This document shows, in pieces, positions 24,343-33,281 of a stretch of 64,000 nt of DNA. The notes beneath the pieces were generated by a model, which was not told the DNA's origin, did not search any database, and was given only the letters and a program-made list of their open reading frames with translations. The stretch comes from Haliscomenobacter sp041740695 (GTDB taxonomy: Bacteria > Bacteroidota > Bacteroidia > Chitinophagales > Saprospiraceae). The translations under genes were made by a program, and so were the position numbers. Numbering within the stretch: position 1 is the first letter of the stretch; each line of letters opens with the position of its first letter. The stretch is from assembly GCF_041740695.1 (NCBI RefSeq), contig NZ_JBGSLK010000003.1:1-64000 (forward strand). Reading direction: 5' to 3'.

Positions 24343-25598
24343 AAAAAAGACAAGGCATCAACAGTTACTGGAGGAATGTATGGCAGCGTTTTCGTACGCG
24401 TGGCGCGGGCCGATTGGCCTTGCGCAGTTTGACGCTTTTTGTCATCATTGCCCTGAGTAGCCCATTTGTTGCCAATGAGCGCCCCTGGTACATCAAAGTG
24501 GAAGGAAAAAGTTATTCACCCTTGCTCAAAGGTCTGCTGGTAGACCTGGGCGTAGCCAAATGGCCAACTGCCCTAATGCCCGCTGAAGATTGGGCGGATA
24601 AAACGTATGATCGAATCGTATTTACCTTGATTCCGTACTCCCCAAGGTCGATTGACCACAAAAATCTCAATGCCCGTGGACCTTTTGAACAGCAGAGGAT
24701 CAAATCCTGGCGCTTTCGGCACTGGATGGGCACCGACAAAAGTGGACGAGATGTGGCAGCTGGGATGTTGCATGGTACCAGAATGGCCCTTTGGTTGGGT
24801 TCCATTATGGTGGGAATTGCCATTTTAATGGGCTTATTTTTGGGAGGCATCGCTGGGTATTTTGGCGATCAGGGTTTGATTGTTTCCAAGTCCAGGATTT
24901 GGGCCATTTTGTTGTTTTTGCCCTTTTTGTGTTTTTACCTGGCCTACTTGCCCGGTGTTCCTGAGGAGGCTTCTGCCTGGACACACGGCTTCCATCAGTT
25001 GACTTATCTTTTTTTGTACCTGATTCTGGTATTTTCACTGGATCGCTTATTGCGTTTAATGTTGCCGAAGTTGGGGCGCTATGTCGTCCCGCTTGATACG
25101 CTCCTGATGCGTTTGCTCGAAGTTGTGGATGCCATCCCCAGCATTATCCTGGTTTTAGCGCTCATTGCTACCTTGGAACAGCCCACCACAACTTACATGA
25201 TGGTAGTGGTTGGTATCGTGAGTAGTGCTTCGGTAGCGCGTTTTGTGCGGGCCGAGTTTTTGAAAGTTCGACAACAGACGTACATGGAAGCCGGTCGGGC
25301 ATTGGGTTTTACCCACCTGCGCTTGTTGTTTAGGCATGCCTTGCCCAATGCGCTAGGGCCACTACTGGTTTTGCTTTCCTTTAGTATGGCTGCGGCCATT
25401 GTCACGGAGTCGACCTTGTCCATCCTGGGCATCGGTGCACCTGATCGGGTCACCTGGGGCTCCATTTTGGGCGAGCTGCGTGGTCAGCACCAAATTGAAT
25501 GGTGGTTGGCGCTTTTCCCGGGTCTAGCTATTTTTTTTACGGTGCTTACCTTCCGATATTTGAGCGAAGCTTTGAGCGAGGCTTTAGGTGAAAAATAG
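24339..25598 (+). CDS. ABC transporter permease, DppC/OppC type with insertion
   Basis: A 419-residue partner permease, against about 300 for a typical DppC. The N-terminal TM (about 24-43) is followed by a long loop containing the conserved GTDKSGRDVAAGMLHGTR. An extra hydrophobic stretch of about 80 residues with two likely helices (about 185-245) separates TM2-3 from the core. The EAA loop is AGRALGFTHLRLLFRHALPNALG. It is translationally coupled to the upstream permease. With the binding protein it forms the membrane part of a peptide-class importer. Confidence 0.88.
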   Translation: MKKRQGINSYWRNVWQRFRTRGAGRLALRSLTLFVIIALSSPFVANERPWYIKVEGKSYSPLLKGLLVDLGVAKWPTALMPAEDWADKTYDRIVFTLIPYSPRSIDHKNLNARGPFEQQRIKSWRFRHWMGTDKSGRDVAAGMLHGTRMALWLGSIMVGIAILMGLFLGGIAGYFGDQGLIVSKSRIWAILLFLPFLCFYLAYLPGVPEEASAWTHGFHQLTYLFLYLILVFSLDRLLRLMLPKLGRYVVPLDTLLMRLLEVVDAIPSIILVLALIATLEQPTTTYMMVVVGIVSSASVARFVRAEFLKVRQQTYMEAGRALGFTHLRLLFRHALPNALGPLLVLLSFSMAAAIVTESTLSILGIGAPDRVTWGSILGELRGQHQIEWWLALFPGLAIFFTVLTFRYLSEALSEALGEK

Positions 25599-25651
25599 GG
25601 TTCAAATTATAATTTGCCACCCTCACTTCCTTTTTTAAGTTCATTTTTGCT

Positions 25652-25732
25652 CTGGTCAAAAAAATTATTGAAAAAACTGAACGTTGCACCCGTTGGAATG
25701 TACCACAAAAAAATCAATAATTTTTTTGCCAG
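25652..25732 (+). terminator. probable terminator of the ABC operon
   Basis: Imperfect inverted repeat: 25652-25671 (CTGGTCAAAAAAATTATTGA) against 25714-25732, with one bulged base and a 42-base loop, 54 bases after the last permease. The arms are rich in A and T runs. Part of the 324-base spacer 25599-25922, which also holds the family B element. Confidence 0.45.
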
Positions 25733-25770
25733 CATAGGGGTAATTTATTTCCCTCCGCATCTACTAAGAG

Positions 25771-25891
25771 TAGTGGGGCAAAAATAAGTGTTCATTTTTC
25801 CTGAGCCAAAGGATTAGTTAAGACACTTGGAATGAACCGTTTACTTATCTAATCCTTTGGCAAAATGAACACTTATTTTTTATCGCCCCTA
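25771..25891. repeat. family B MITE-like palindrome, copy 2
   Basis: A 121-bp element bounded by TAG and CTA, inverted relative to copy 1 (19872-19993). The central stem is CCAAAGGATTAG against CTAATCCTTTGG. Compared with copy 1 a C:G pair is replaced by A:T and a G:T by G:C, so pairing is kept while the sequence changes. It lies 31 bases upstream of the TonB receptor start. Confidence 0.85.
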
Positions 25892-25922
25892 ATCATTCAC
25901 ATTTTGTTATCACCTGACTGTT

Positions 25923-28307
25923 ATGAAACTTCTTATCACCTTAGGGAGCGTGGCATTGTTTTGCCTATCGCTCAATGCCCAAGCTAACCTGAATGGTAAA
26001 GTCCAAGATGAAAATCGCCAGGCCATTCCTTACGCCAACATCCTGCTGCTCGAAGTCAAAGACTCGAGTTTAGTCAAAGGGGCCATTACTGCGGACGACG
26101 GCAGTTTTGAATTCAGTGCAGTGCCTACCGGAAAATCTTACCTGCTGCGTGTAGTCATGTTGGGATTTGAAGATCACTTTCAAACCATCTCTGATTTAAA
26201 AGAAAACTTCAATATCCCGACCATTTCGCTACTCAATCAGACTAAAACCCTGGCCACCGCAGAAGTTACCGCCCGCAAGCCGTTTTTGGAACAAAAGGCG
26301 GGAACCCTCATTGTCAATGTAGCCAATAGCATCACCGGTGCCAGCGGGAGTGCTTTGGATGTGTTGCGCAAAGTACCCGGCATGATTGTGGTCAATGATC
26401 GCATTAGCTTGGCGGGCCAAACAGGATTGACCATCCTCATCGATGGCCGCCCCACCCAGTACATGGACATGCAAAGCCTGTTGAAAGACATGCCTTCGGC
26501 CAACATCGACCGCATCGAGGTGATCAGCCAACCTGGAGCTCGCTTTGATGCGCAGGGTACCGGGGCGGTATTGAACATCATCCTGAAGCGCAACATGAAA
26601 TTGGGCCTCAATGGCTCCGCTACCCTGGGAGCCGGTAAAGGAAAATTTTGGAAATACCGCGCTTCGAGCACCATGAACTTCCGCAACGAAAAATTCAATT
26701 TCACCAACTCCCTGGCCTTTAGCCACCGCACCTGGTACGAACAACTGAACCTCGAGCGGGTAGTTGGCACGGAATTGTACAAACAAAGCAATTTTCAACC
26801 CGGCTTGCCTTATTCTTTGAACATCAAATCGGGGGTGGATTATTACATCAGTAAAAATCAAACAGCAGGTGTTTCGGTAAATGCCCTGGGCAGTACCAGT
26901 GAGGTGGTGAATGAAAGTACCACCTCCATTTTGCCTGATGCCCTGCAAAAAGCCCGGGCGGAAATTTTGACCTACAATGAAACCGACCGCCGCACTGGTT
27001 TTGTCAATGTAGATGCTTACTACGAATTCAAACTGGACACCAGTGGCCAAAAACTCAACGCCGATTTTAGCATCAACCGTTATGGTCGCAATGTTAGCAA
27101 CCTGCTGCGTACCGAGGTGCTGAGCGGGGATGAAACCTATAACAATCGCCTGCAAAAACAACCAGGCGATACCGAAATTGAAGCCTATCGCTTGGACTAT
27201 ACCAAACCTTTTAGCAAAAAATTCCAAATCGAGTCGGGGCTTAAATATAGCCATGCCATTGTGGACAATGACCTCCAGGCCAGTATTTTTAGTGACAACA
27301 ATTGGGTAAATGACCCCACTTTTAGCAATCACTTCGTTTTTACGGAAAAAATTGCGGCGGCTTATGTGTCGTCCAATTTCACCTTGGGTAAAATCGAAGG
27401 TCAGGCGGGTTTGCGTTACGAAAACTCCCAATCCACGGGTTATTCCGTAACTTTGGACAGCACCCAACAACGGCGGATTGCGCGGTTTTTTCCTAGCTTG
27501 AGCTTGTCTGCGCCTTTGGGCGACAAATTGGGTTGGTCGGCAGCCTACAGCAATCGCATCAACCGCCCCAGCTATGGATCTTTAAATCCTTTTGTGCAAT
27601 TCCTTGATCCTTACACCTACCGAAAAGGCAACCCGTTCCTGCGGCCCGAGATCACCGACTCGTACAAGATGTCTTTGACCTACGACAAACAACCTTTCTT
27701 CAACCTGGAATATACCCGCACCAAGGATGTGATTCAGATGGTTACGCAGCAGGACGATGCCACCGGGGTGGGTTTTGGGATAGACGACAACCTTGCTACT
27801 TTTGAACGCTACGGTGGTAGTTTGTTCTTCCCCCTGGAATTTGTAAAAAAACTGGAAGGGTACGGCGGCGTGATGGTATTTTACAACCGCTACGAATCCG
27901 AGGTTTTTGAAGAACAGTTCAACCAGGGTCGCTGGAATGTGGTGGCTTTTTTGAATGCAACTTATACTATGCCCAAAGACTGGAAATTTGAAATGAATGG
28001 CTGGTACTCCGGCCCTGGTATCGAAGGCATTCAAACCTCGGAGCACTTGTACGGGGTAAGTTTTGGGGTGCAGAAAAAGATAATGAAAGGTAAGGGCACC
28101 CTCAACTTGGCCCTAGATGATATGTTGTTCCGCTACTGGCATGGCCGGATTGATCACGCTTCTTTTGAGGCAAACATCGTGTCTTCCTGGGAAACACGCA
28201 TTGCGAACCTGAGCTTTACCTACAATTTTGGGAATCAGTATTTGAACAAGGGGGCTCGGAGAAAAAGCGGGGCTTCAGAGGAGCAGGGCCGGGTGGGGGA
28301 AAAGTAA
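25923..28307 (+). CDS. TonB-dependent receptor, carboxypeptidase-regulatory type
   Basis: A 794-residue outer-membrane protein with signal peptide (about 1-20). A carboxypeptidase-regulatory-like beta-sandwich follows (about 22-105, GKVQDENRQAIPYANILL), then a plug (about 115-225, VLRKVPGM and ISQPGARFDAQGTGAVLNIILKR), then a beta-barrel of the OMP_b-brl_3 class up to the C-terminus. There is no SusD-like partner nearby, so this is not a classic polysaccharide locus. A stand-alone receptor of this group may import peptides or metal complexes. The barrel end is followed by a hydrophilic tail, and the last residue is Lys rather than the usual aromatic. Confidence 0.88.
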   Translation: MKLLITLGSVALFCLSLNAQANLNGKVQDENRQAIPYANILLLEVKDSSLVKGAITADDGSFEFSAVPTGKSYLLRVVMLGFEDHFQTISDLKENFNIPTISLLNQTKTLATAEVTARKPFLEQKAGTLIVNVANSITGASGSALDVLRKVPGMIVVNDRISLAGQTGLTILIDGRPTQYMDMQSLLKDMPSANIDRIEVISQPGARFDAQGTGAVLNIILKRNMKLGLNGSATLGAGKGKFWKYRASSTMNFRNEKFNFTNSLAFSHRTWYEQLNLERVVGTELYKQSNFQPGLPYSLNIKSGVDYYISKNQTAGVSVNALGSTSEVVNESTTSILPDALQKARAEILTYNETDRRTGFVNVDAYYEFKLDTSGQKLNADFSINRYGRNVSNLLRTEVLSGDETYNNRLQKQPGDTEIEAYRLDYTKPFSKKFQIESGLKYSHAIVDNDLQASIFSDNNWVNDPTFSNHFVFTEKIAAAYVSSNFTLGKIEGQAGLRYENSQSTGYSVTLDSTQQRRIARFFPSLSLSAPLGDKLGWSAAYSNRINRPSYGSLNPFVQFLDPYTYRKGNPFLRPEITDSYKMSLTYDKQPFFNLEYTRTKDVIQMVTQQDDATGVGFGIDDNLATFERYGGSLFFPLEFVKKLEGYGGVMVFYNRYESEVFEEQFNQGRWNVVAFLNATYTMPKDWKFEMNGWYSGPGIEGIQTSEHLYGVSFGVQKKIMKGKGTLNLALDDMLFRYWHGRIDHASFEANIVSSWETRIANLSFTYNFGNQYLNKGARRKSGASEEQGRVGEK

Positions 28308-28312
28308 TCGTA

Positions 28313-28335
28313 GGGGCAGCCCTTTGTGGCTGCCC
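28313..28335. repeat. GC-rich short hairpin (family G)
   Basis: GGGGCAGCC...GGCTGCCC forms a short stem-loop just after the TonB receptor stop. The twin hairpins at 48546-48595 follow the same GGGCRRCC-loop-GGYYGCCC plan. Probably a terminator-like repeat. Confidence 0.5.
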
Positions 28336-28396
28336 GACCTCAATTTTATTTAAGCGAAGCGACAAATTTTACATTCAAGCAATTGTCCCAAATCAG

Positions 28397-28562
28397 TCGA
28401 CCAGCGGCAGAGCCGCGCAACGCCGATAGCAGTAAAGGAACGAAGGTGAATTTTAAGGTGCGTAGCACCGAAACAAAGGGTAATGGTTCCGGTCCTAAAC
28501 ACTTTAGAATAATGCACGTTGTCTGATTGCTAGTGACCTTGCGCGGCTCTGCCGCTGGTCGA
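28397..28562. repeat. 24-bp perfect inverted repeat, 166-bp element (family F)
   Basis: The left arm at 28397-28420 (TCGACCAGCGGCAGAGCCGC, then GCAA) is exactly complementary to 28539-28562. The 118 bases between contain a small hairpin, GGTGCGTAGCACC, near 28457-28469. No gene is visible in the 300-base spacer 28308-28607. The size and terminal inverted repeats suggest a MITE-like non-autonomous element. Confidence 0.75.
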
Positions 28563-28607
28563 TTCAGCCTGCATACTTACGTGGGTGTGACTTTGTTCAC
28601 TCCAATT

Positions 28608-29558
28608 TTATCTAGCCACTACCAATCTTTCTACCCCTATCAATTGTGCTCCTTGCCGCAGGTATACGAGGTAGACGCCTTTGGGCAAATCCCCAGTATT
28701 GATTTCAGCTTGATTTTGTGCGGTTTTGATGCTTCGCACGGTCCGCCCCAAGGCATCAGTGATGTTCACATCGAATGCTTTGGCCGGATTAGGAATATCC
28801 CAGGTGATGATTGTTTGGTCATGAACAGGATTGGGGCTGATTTGAAGTTTTTGTAAGGGAGTAATGGGATTTTTGGTGGGGGTAGTGAATTGGAGGGAGA
28901 GGTCGTCGATGGTGAGGTAATGACAATTACTTCCAAATTCAACAGCACAATGCCTAGATGGTACATTCAATTTTTTTATTCCTCCCTGTGGGACTAATTT
29001 ATATCTATTCGACACACTAGAAAAAAAAATGCTAATGGTATCAGGTATTAAATCGCTTACATAATGAACGGGTACAGTAAATTCCGTATAAAAATCTGCT
29101 TTGCCTAAATTAAGCAAGCCTTGACCAACAATTATAGTTTTTTGCTCAGCTTGAAGATAACGACGCAACAAAATAATTACCTGTCCAGAATCAATATTTA
29201 CTTGATTGGTGTCTATTTTTTCATATTTGTACCAACCTTTTAGATTCTTTACTCTATGTTGTATTGGTAGACCAAAGCTGCCTTGTTCTCCTAAATCTGT
29301 AAGTGTCAATGTTTGTTGCTTAAACACGTCTCCTAGATATAAATTACCCGGCACATAAAAGTACGACGTGTTTATTTGAACTGCCTTAGTGCCATGGTGG
29401 GTATCTTTGGCTAAAAAATATGATTTAGGAAAAGAATGAATAAACCAATTATTCGGTAAACCCATGCTGTCCGCCTGTTCAAAGCTGAGATTTAAGTCTT
29501 GAGCGACGAGGTAGTTGCCAATGAGGGCAAAAAAGAGCAAGGTTAAAAATTTGTTCAT
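28608..29558 (-). CDS. T9SS-exported protein with C-terminal sorting domain, paralogue 1
   Basis: A 316-residue protein with signal peptide (about 1-18). The body (about 20-225) is a beta-rich fold that I cannot assign, containing NWF, VKNLKGWYKYE and FYLTIDDLSLQF-type motifs, and resembles a carbohydrate-binding jelly roll. The last 75 residues are a type A T9SS sorting domain (ISPNPVHDQ..., ITDALGR, GVYLVYLR). It should be secreted by the type IX machinery and anchored or released at the surface. The start at 29558 is chosen because it begins the signal peptide. It shares its architecture with the gene just upstream on the same strand. Confidence 0.85.
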   Translation of the reverse strand: MNKFLTLLFFALIGNYLVAQDLNLSFEQADSMGLPNNWFIHSFPKSYFLAKDTHHGTKAVQINTSYFYVPGNLYLGDVFKQQTLTLTDLGEQGSFGLPIQHRVKNLKGWYKYEKIDTNQVNIDSGQVIILLRRYLQAEQKTIIVGQGLLNLGKADFYTEFTVPVHYVSDLIPDTISIFFSSVSNRYKLVPQGGIKKLNVPSRHCAVEFGSNCHYLTIDDLSLQFTTPTKNPITPLQKLQISPNPVHDQTIITWDIPNPAKAFDVNITDALGRTVRSIKTAQNQAEINTGDLPKGVYLVYLRQGAQLIGVERLVVAR

Positions 29559-29595
29559 GGTGATTACGGGAATATGATACGCCAAAGAATGGAAA

Positions 29596-30543
29596 TCATT
29601 TTGCAATGAGCAATCGCTCTGTGCCAAGAAGCTGTCCAGCTTGACGCAAATACACCACATACATTCCTTTAGGTAAATCAATTGTATTTACTTCAACCTG
29701 GTTTTGATCTGTTTGAACTCTTTGTAAGGTTCGCCCCAAAACATCGGTTATGCTTAGTTCAACATTGCGAGATGGTGTGGGCAGTTCCCAGGTGATGACT
29801 GTTTTATCGTCTGTTGGATTGGGGCTGATTTGGAGTAGCTGTAAGTTTATGCGTGGATTTTTGGTGGGGGTAGTGAATTGGAGGGAGAGGTCGTCGATGG
29901 TGAGGTAAAAGCAGGTTTGGCCTAGTGTATTACATTGCTGTGAGTTTTGAGAAAATAGAAGTTCTATGCCACCTGAAGGTTTCAATTTATGGCGATCATA
30001 CGTTGTTGAAAAAAAAATACTCATTGTATCCGGTAATAAATCTCTTAAATATTTTATCGGCACTTGAAACTCCGTATATTGATCCTTAGCCCCCAAATTG
30101 AGCAAACCCTGCCCAATTACAACCGATTTTTGTTCCAATTCCAGAAATCGTCTCAATATGATGATTACTTGCCCAGAATCCTTTCCAAGTCTATTCGGAT
30201 CAACCTGCTCATATTTGTACCACCCTTTGAGGCTAAGTACTTTCTGCTGAATTGGCATACCCAGGCTGCCTTGCTCTCCTACTATGTCAGTAACGATTAC
30301 TTTTTGGTTAATATCCCCCAAGTACAAACTTCCTGCAACATAGCCATAATAATTGTTGATCCTTACCGCATTTTTACCATGATGTGAATCACTGGTGATC
30401 GTCGAATTTTTAGGGTAAGATAGAGGCAACCAGCTTTTAGGGCTTCCACTTTCGTCCAAGTCTTCAAAACTTAGATTGAGGCTTTGACTGCTTATGCAAT
30501 TGCTAAACAGGATGAAAAAAAATAGGCTTGAAATCTTGTTCAT
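29596..30543 (-). CDS. T9SS-exported protein with C-terminal sorting domain, paralogue 2
   Basis: A 315-residue tandem paralogue of the downstream gene at 28608, with the same order: signal peptide (about 1-19), beta-rich domain (LNLSFEDLDESGSPKSW, LSLKGWYKYEQVD, FYLTIDDLSLQFTTPTKNP) and T9SS type A sorting domain (ISPNPTDDKTVITWELP, LGRTLQRV, GMYVVYLRQ). The two are 38 bases apart and probably form a transcription unit. Identity is high in the C-terminal halves and lower in the N-terminal body. The ligand is unknown. Confidence 0.85.
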   Translation of the reverse strand: MNKISSLFFFILFSNCISSQSLNLSFEDLDESGSPKSWLPLSYPKNSTITSDSHHGKNAVRINNYYGYVAGSLYLGDINQKVIVTDIVGEQGSLGMPIQQKVLSLKGWYKYEQVDPNRLGKDSGQVIIILRRFLELEQKSVVIGQGLLNLGAKDQYTEFQVPIKYLRDLLPDTMSIFFSTTYDRHKLKPSGGIELLFSQNSQQCNTLGQTCFYLTIDDLSLQFTTPTKNPRINLQLLQISPNPTDDKTVITWELPTPSRNVELSITDVLGRTLQRVQTDQNQVEVNTIDLPKGMYVVYLRQAGQLLGTERLLIAK

Positions 30544-30679
30544 GGTGATTTTTTTCTCAAAGAAAAGAACAATAAGGTGAGTATTAAAGCCAAGCTTCAT
30601 TATTCATAATACTTAGTTTCAGAATTGATAATTCCTCAAAAAAAAAGAATTTTCACCTTTGTGTCAGTTAAAAAAAAGC

Positions 30680-32134
30680 ATGAATCCAAAACAAATTAAA
30701 ACGAATTTACTCCTATTGGTTTTATTTGGCCTTTCCATACAAGTGATGGGACAAAGAATCAGAAAAGATCATCGTGAGATGACTCCTACTGAAAAAACAC
30801 TTTATGCTACGGCTGTAAAACAGAATAGGGTCTACTTTGAGAACGAGGGACTTCATCATCAGTGTCACTTTAGCGAGACGAATTCGATCTGTCCAATTCC
30901 ATTAGAAAACGTGCACTTTAATGAACTTTTTCTTCCTTGGCATCGCATTTTCCAATACCATGCTGAAACAGTTTTACGCACGAGTGTAGGCAGTGTAAAT
31001 CTTTCAATTCCCTATTGGGACTGGAGAATAGAACCTACAGCTGCTCTTTCTACCTGGGAAGAACCTTCTTTTTTAGGACAATTTGATGACCCTACTGGCA
31101 CCATTTGGAGGCATTTACAAAGAGGCTGGAATTCTGGAGGGAACTTGAATACTAATAACAGCGTATTTCCTCTTAACGTTTTAACTAGGGTTAACAATGC
31201 ACTCAATTCCAATTTCTTCGGGGGATTTCAAAGTGGAATAGAAAATACAGTACATGCAGCTGGACATCAAGAAGTAGATGGAGCGATGAGCGGTCCAAAC
31301 TCTCCTTGGGATCCTCTATTTTATTTGCATCATGGAATGGTTGATAAACTCTGGCAGGAATGGGAAGATAAAATTGTCGGTGAACAATCCGATTTTTCAG
31401 AACGAAATACAACGGGGGACTATGATATTCCCCCTGATGTAGTCCTTGACTCCAGGTTCTTGCAAAATATCCCCGGTTTGGGTCAAGATGTATGGTATGC
31501 ATACAATAAAAAACTATTGCTAGATGGAAGTGGGTATTTAGGTTCTGCTTCAGATTTTGTCCCCAATTCCAACAAACTTTACTGCTACACCGCCTGGAAC
31601 GGCTCCACCGTAGAAGGCACCATTTATGCTGGTGATGTGAAACGAGATGCCAGCGACAATGTGGTAACAGACAATAAGGGTGGGTTCCAAATTCCCAGTG
31701 GCAAAACCGTCGACTTCCGTGCTGGCAAAGCAATCTACCTCATGGGTGGTTTCAAGACCGTACAAGGAGCTGCCTTTAGCGCCAAATGTGTTACAACTCC
31801 CTGCGGATTCAGTTCCAATACCCTGGTTAGCCAAAGTACACCAGAACTGTCTGCATTAGACATCCCCAAAAACACCGAAACAAATGCCAAAATTCAGATC
31901 ATTCCTAACCCAATCGGAGATGCGCTGAATGTACAATACGAAGTAGAAAACGAAGCTTTGGTACAAATCCATGTTTTCAATGTACTTGGCCAAATAATCG
32001 CGCAGTACCAGCCGGGCATTCAAGTTGCCGGAAAATACAACTATTCTGTATCCACCCAAGGTTGGTCCAAAGGCATTTACAATTGCCGCGTGAGCATTGG
32101 CAAAGAAAGTACCAGTGTAAAAGCAGTACATTAA
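30680..32134 (+). CDS. secreted tyrosinase-family copper oxidase with T9SS sorting domain
   Basis: A 484-residue protein with signal peptide (about 1-24). All six copper-binding histidines of a type-3 centre are in place with Streptomyces-like spacing: CuA His63, His79, His88 (in FLPWHR) and CuB His192, His196, His218 (in FYLHHGMVD). It should oxidise phenols to quinones with O2. A linker region (about 290-395) precedes a T9SS type A sorting domain (about 410-484, IIPNPIGDALNV and VFNVLGQ), so it is exported to the surface or outside. It lies next to, and divergent from, two other T9SS cargo genes. Confidence 0.9.
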   Translation: MNPKQIKTNLLLLVLFGLSIQVMGQRIRKDHREMTPTEKTLYATAVKQNRVYFENEGLHHQCHFSETNSICPIPLENVHFNELFLPWHRIFQYHAETVLRTSVGSVNLSIPYWDWRIEPTAALSTWEEPSFLGQFDDPTGTIWRHLQRGWNSGGNLNTNNSVFPLNVLTRVNNALNSNFFGGFQSGIENTVHAAGHQEVDGAMSGPNSPWDPLFYLHHGMVDKLWQEWEDKIVGEQSDFSERNTTGDYDIPPDVVLDSRFLQNIPGLGQDVWYAYNKKLLLDGSGYLGSASDFVPNSNKLYCYTAWNGSTVEGTIYAGDVKRDASDNVVTDNKGGFQIPSGKTVDFRAGKAIYLMGGFKTVQGAAFSAKCVTTPCGFSSNTLVSQSTPELSALDIPKNTETNAKIQIIPNPIGDALNVQYEVENEALVQIHVFNVLGQIIAQYQPGIQVAGKYNYSVSTQGWSKGIYNCRVSIGKESTSVKAVH

Positions 32135-32223
32135 AATCCACAACAAAATACTTTCACAAAAAATCGGCAACAGGTCGATTTTATCCTGCAATTCATTTCA
32201 TCAAAAATAAACTTGTCATCAAC

Positions 32224-33039
32224 ATGAGAATGGTAAAATCATTTTTCGTGCTAGCAATCCTTATGTCTAGCTTCATCCCAGGTACTTTTGCACAGGTCAA
32301 AGTAGAAACGACTGGTAAGGTCAAATTGGGGAACGAAAGATCCGGAAACGACTACAACAATGAGGTAACTCAAGAAATACTGGGCTTAGGGACCGATACT
32401 TATCGCACTGGCTCAAAGTTAAGCTTTGGAGATTACGGAGCTGGATCTGGTGGAGGAGCAAATGTGTATCTTGGCGAATACGGTACCGGGGATTCGGATA
32501 AACTGGAATTGGGCGGAAAAAATGGCTTCCACTTTATGGTAAATGGCGACCGTATTACCAATGGCATGGCCTTCAATTGGCTGGGTAGCGCCTGGGTATT
32601 AGATGTTTGGGGGCAAGTTCGTTCTTATGGCGTCACCTTAACTTCAGACATTCGTTTAAAATCAAATGTTGTCAAACTCAATGATGGGCTTTCCATAGTG
32701 AAGCAACTCCAGGCCATTAAGTACGATTTCAACCGTCCTGTCGACCCCAATCGAGCGAGGTTTTTGCAAGATGCTAAGCCCAGTAATGAAAAAGAGCAAA
32801 AAAGCATCGAGGAAGCTCGTAAACGCCTGGAAGAAGAATCCAAACCACAAAAAGAGCAGATCGGGTTTTCCGCTCAAGAAGTACAAAAAATCTTGCCACA
32901 GTTGGTTTCACCAGATAGTCAGGGATACCTTTCTGTCAACTACACAGCGATGATCCCAGTTTTGGTTGAAGCCATCAAAGAGCAACAAGCATTGATCGAA
33001 GCCTTACAAAAAGAAGTGGAGGCTTTGAAGAAAAAATAA
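32224..33039 (+). CDS. secreted protein with endosialidase-chaperone (peptidase S74) domain
   Basis: About 271 residues with a signal peptide (about 1-25), a glycine-rich beta region (about 30-135) and a C-terminal S74-type intramolecular chaperone domain. The latter starts at SDIRLKSNV (about 140) and continues through IGFSAQEVQKILPQLV and VNYTAMIPVLVEAIKEQ to a terminal coiled coil. In phage tailspikes this domain trimerises the protein and then cleaves itself off; here it probably drives trimer assembly of a surface fibre. It starts 90 bases after the tyrosinase stop on the same strand and may be co-transcribed. A perfect hairpin follows. Confidence 0.85.
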   Translation: MRMVKSFFVLAILMSSFIPGTFAQVKVETTGKVKLGNERSGNDYNNEVTQEILGLGTDTYRTGSKLSFGDYGAGSGGGANVYLGEYGTGDSDKLELGGKNGFHFMVNGDRITNGMAFNWLGSAWVLDVWGQVRSYGVTLTSDIRLKSNVVKLNDGLSIVKQLQAIKYDFNRPVDPNRARFLQDAKPSNEKEQKSIEEARKRLEEESKPQKEQIGFSAQEVQKILPQLVSPDSQGYLSVNYTAMIPVLVEAIKEQQALIEALQKEVEALKKK

Positions 33040-33048
33040 ACAGTGACC

Positions 33049-33085
33049 TTTATGGAAGCGAACTTGAAACCTTCGCTTCCATAAA
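33049..33085 (+). terminator. 14-bp stem terminator after the S74 gene
   Basis: TTTATGGAAGCGAA (33049-33062) pairs perfectly with 33072-33085 across a 9-base loop, 10 bases after the stop codon; TTTTAAG follows. A likely end for the tyrosinase/S74 transcript. Confidence 0.7.
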
Positions 33086-33281
33086 TTTTAAGATTGGTTT
33101 CACTATTCATAAGTTAAAAAAGTAGCTTTTTGGCATCAGTATTGGTATTTTTGTTGTTGTAAAATGTAGTATTCCCAATTCCCAAAAATAACCCTATAAT
33201 GCTATATGCTGATTTTACCCCCCCCTTAAAAACAATCCGATTCCATACGAAAAACAAAACCAACCAATAGAAATCACACTG

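Noticed and set aside
26229..27470. 413-codon open frame antisense to the TonB receptor
   Set aside because: It is a shadow of the receptor's codon pattern; the receptor has clear domains and a signal peptide.
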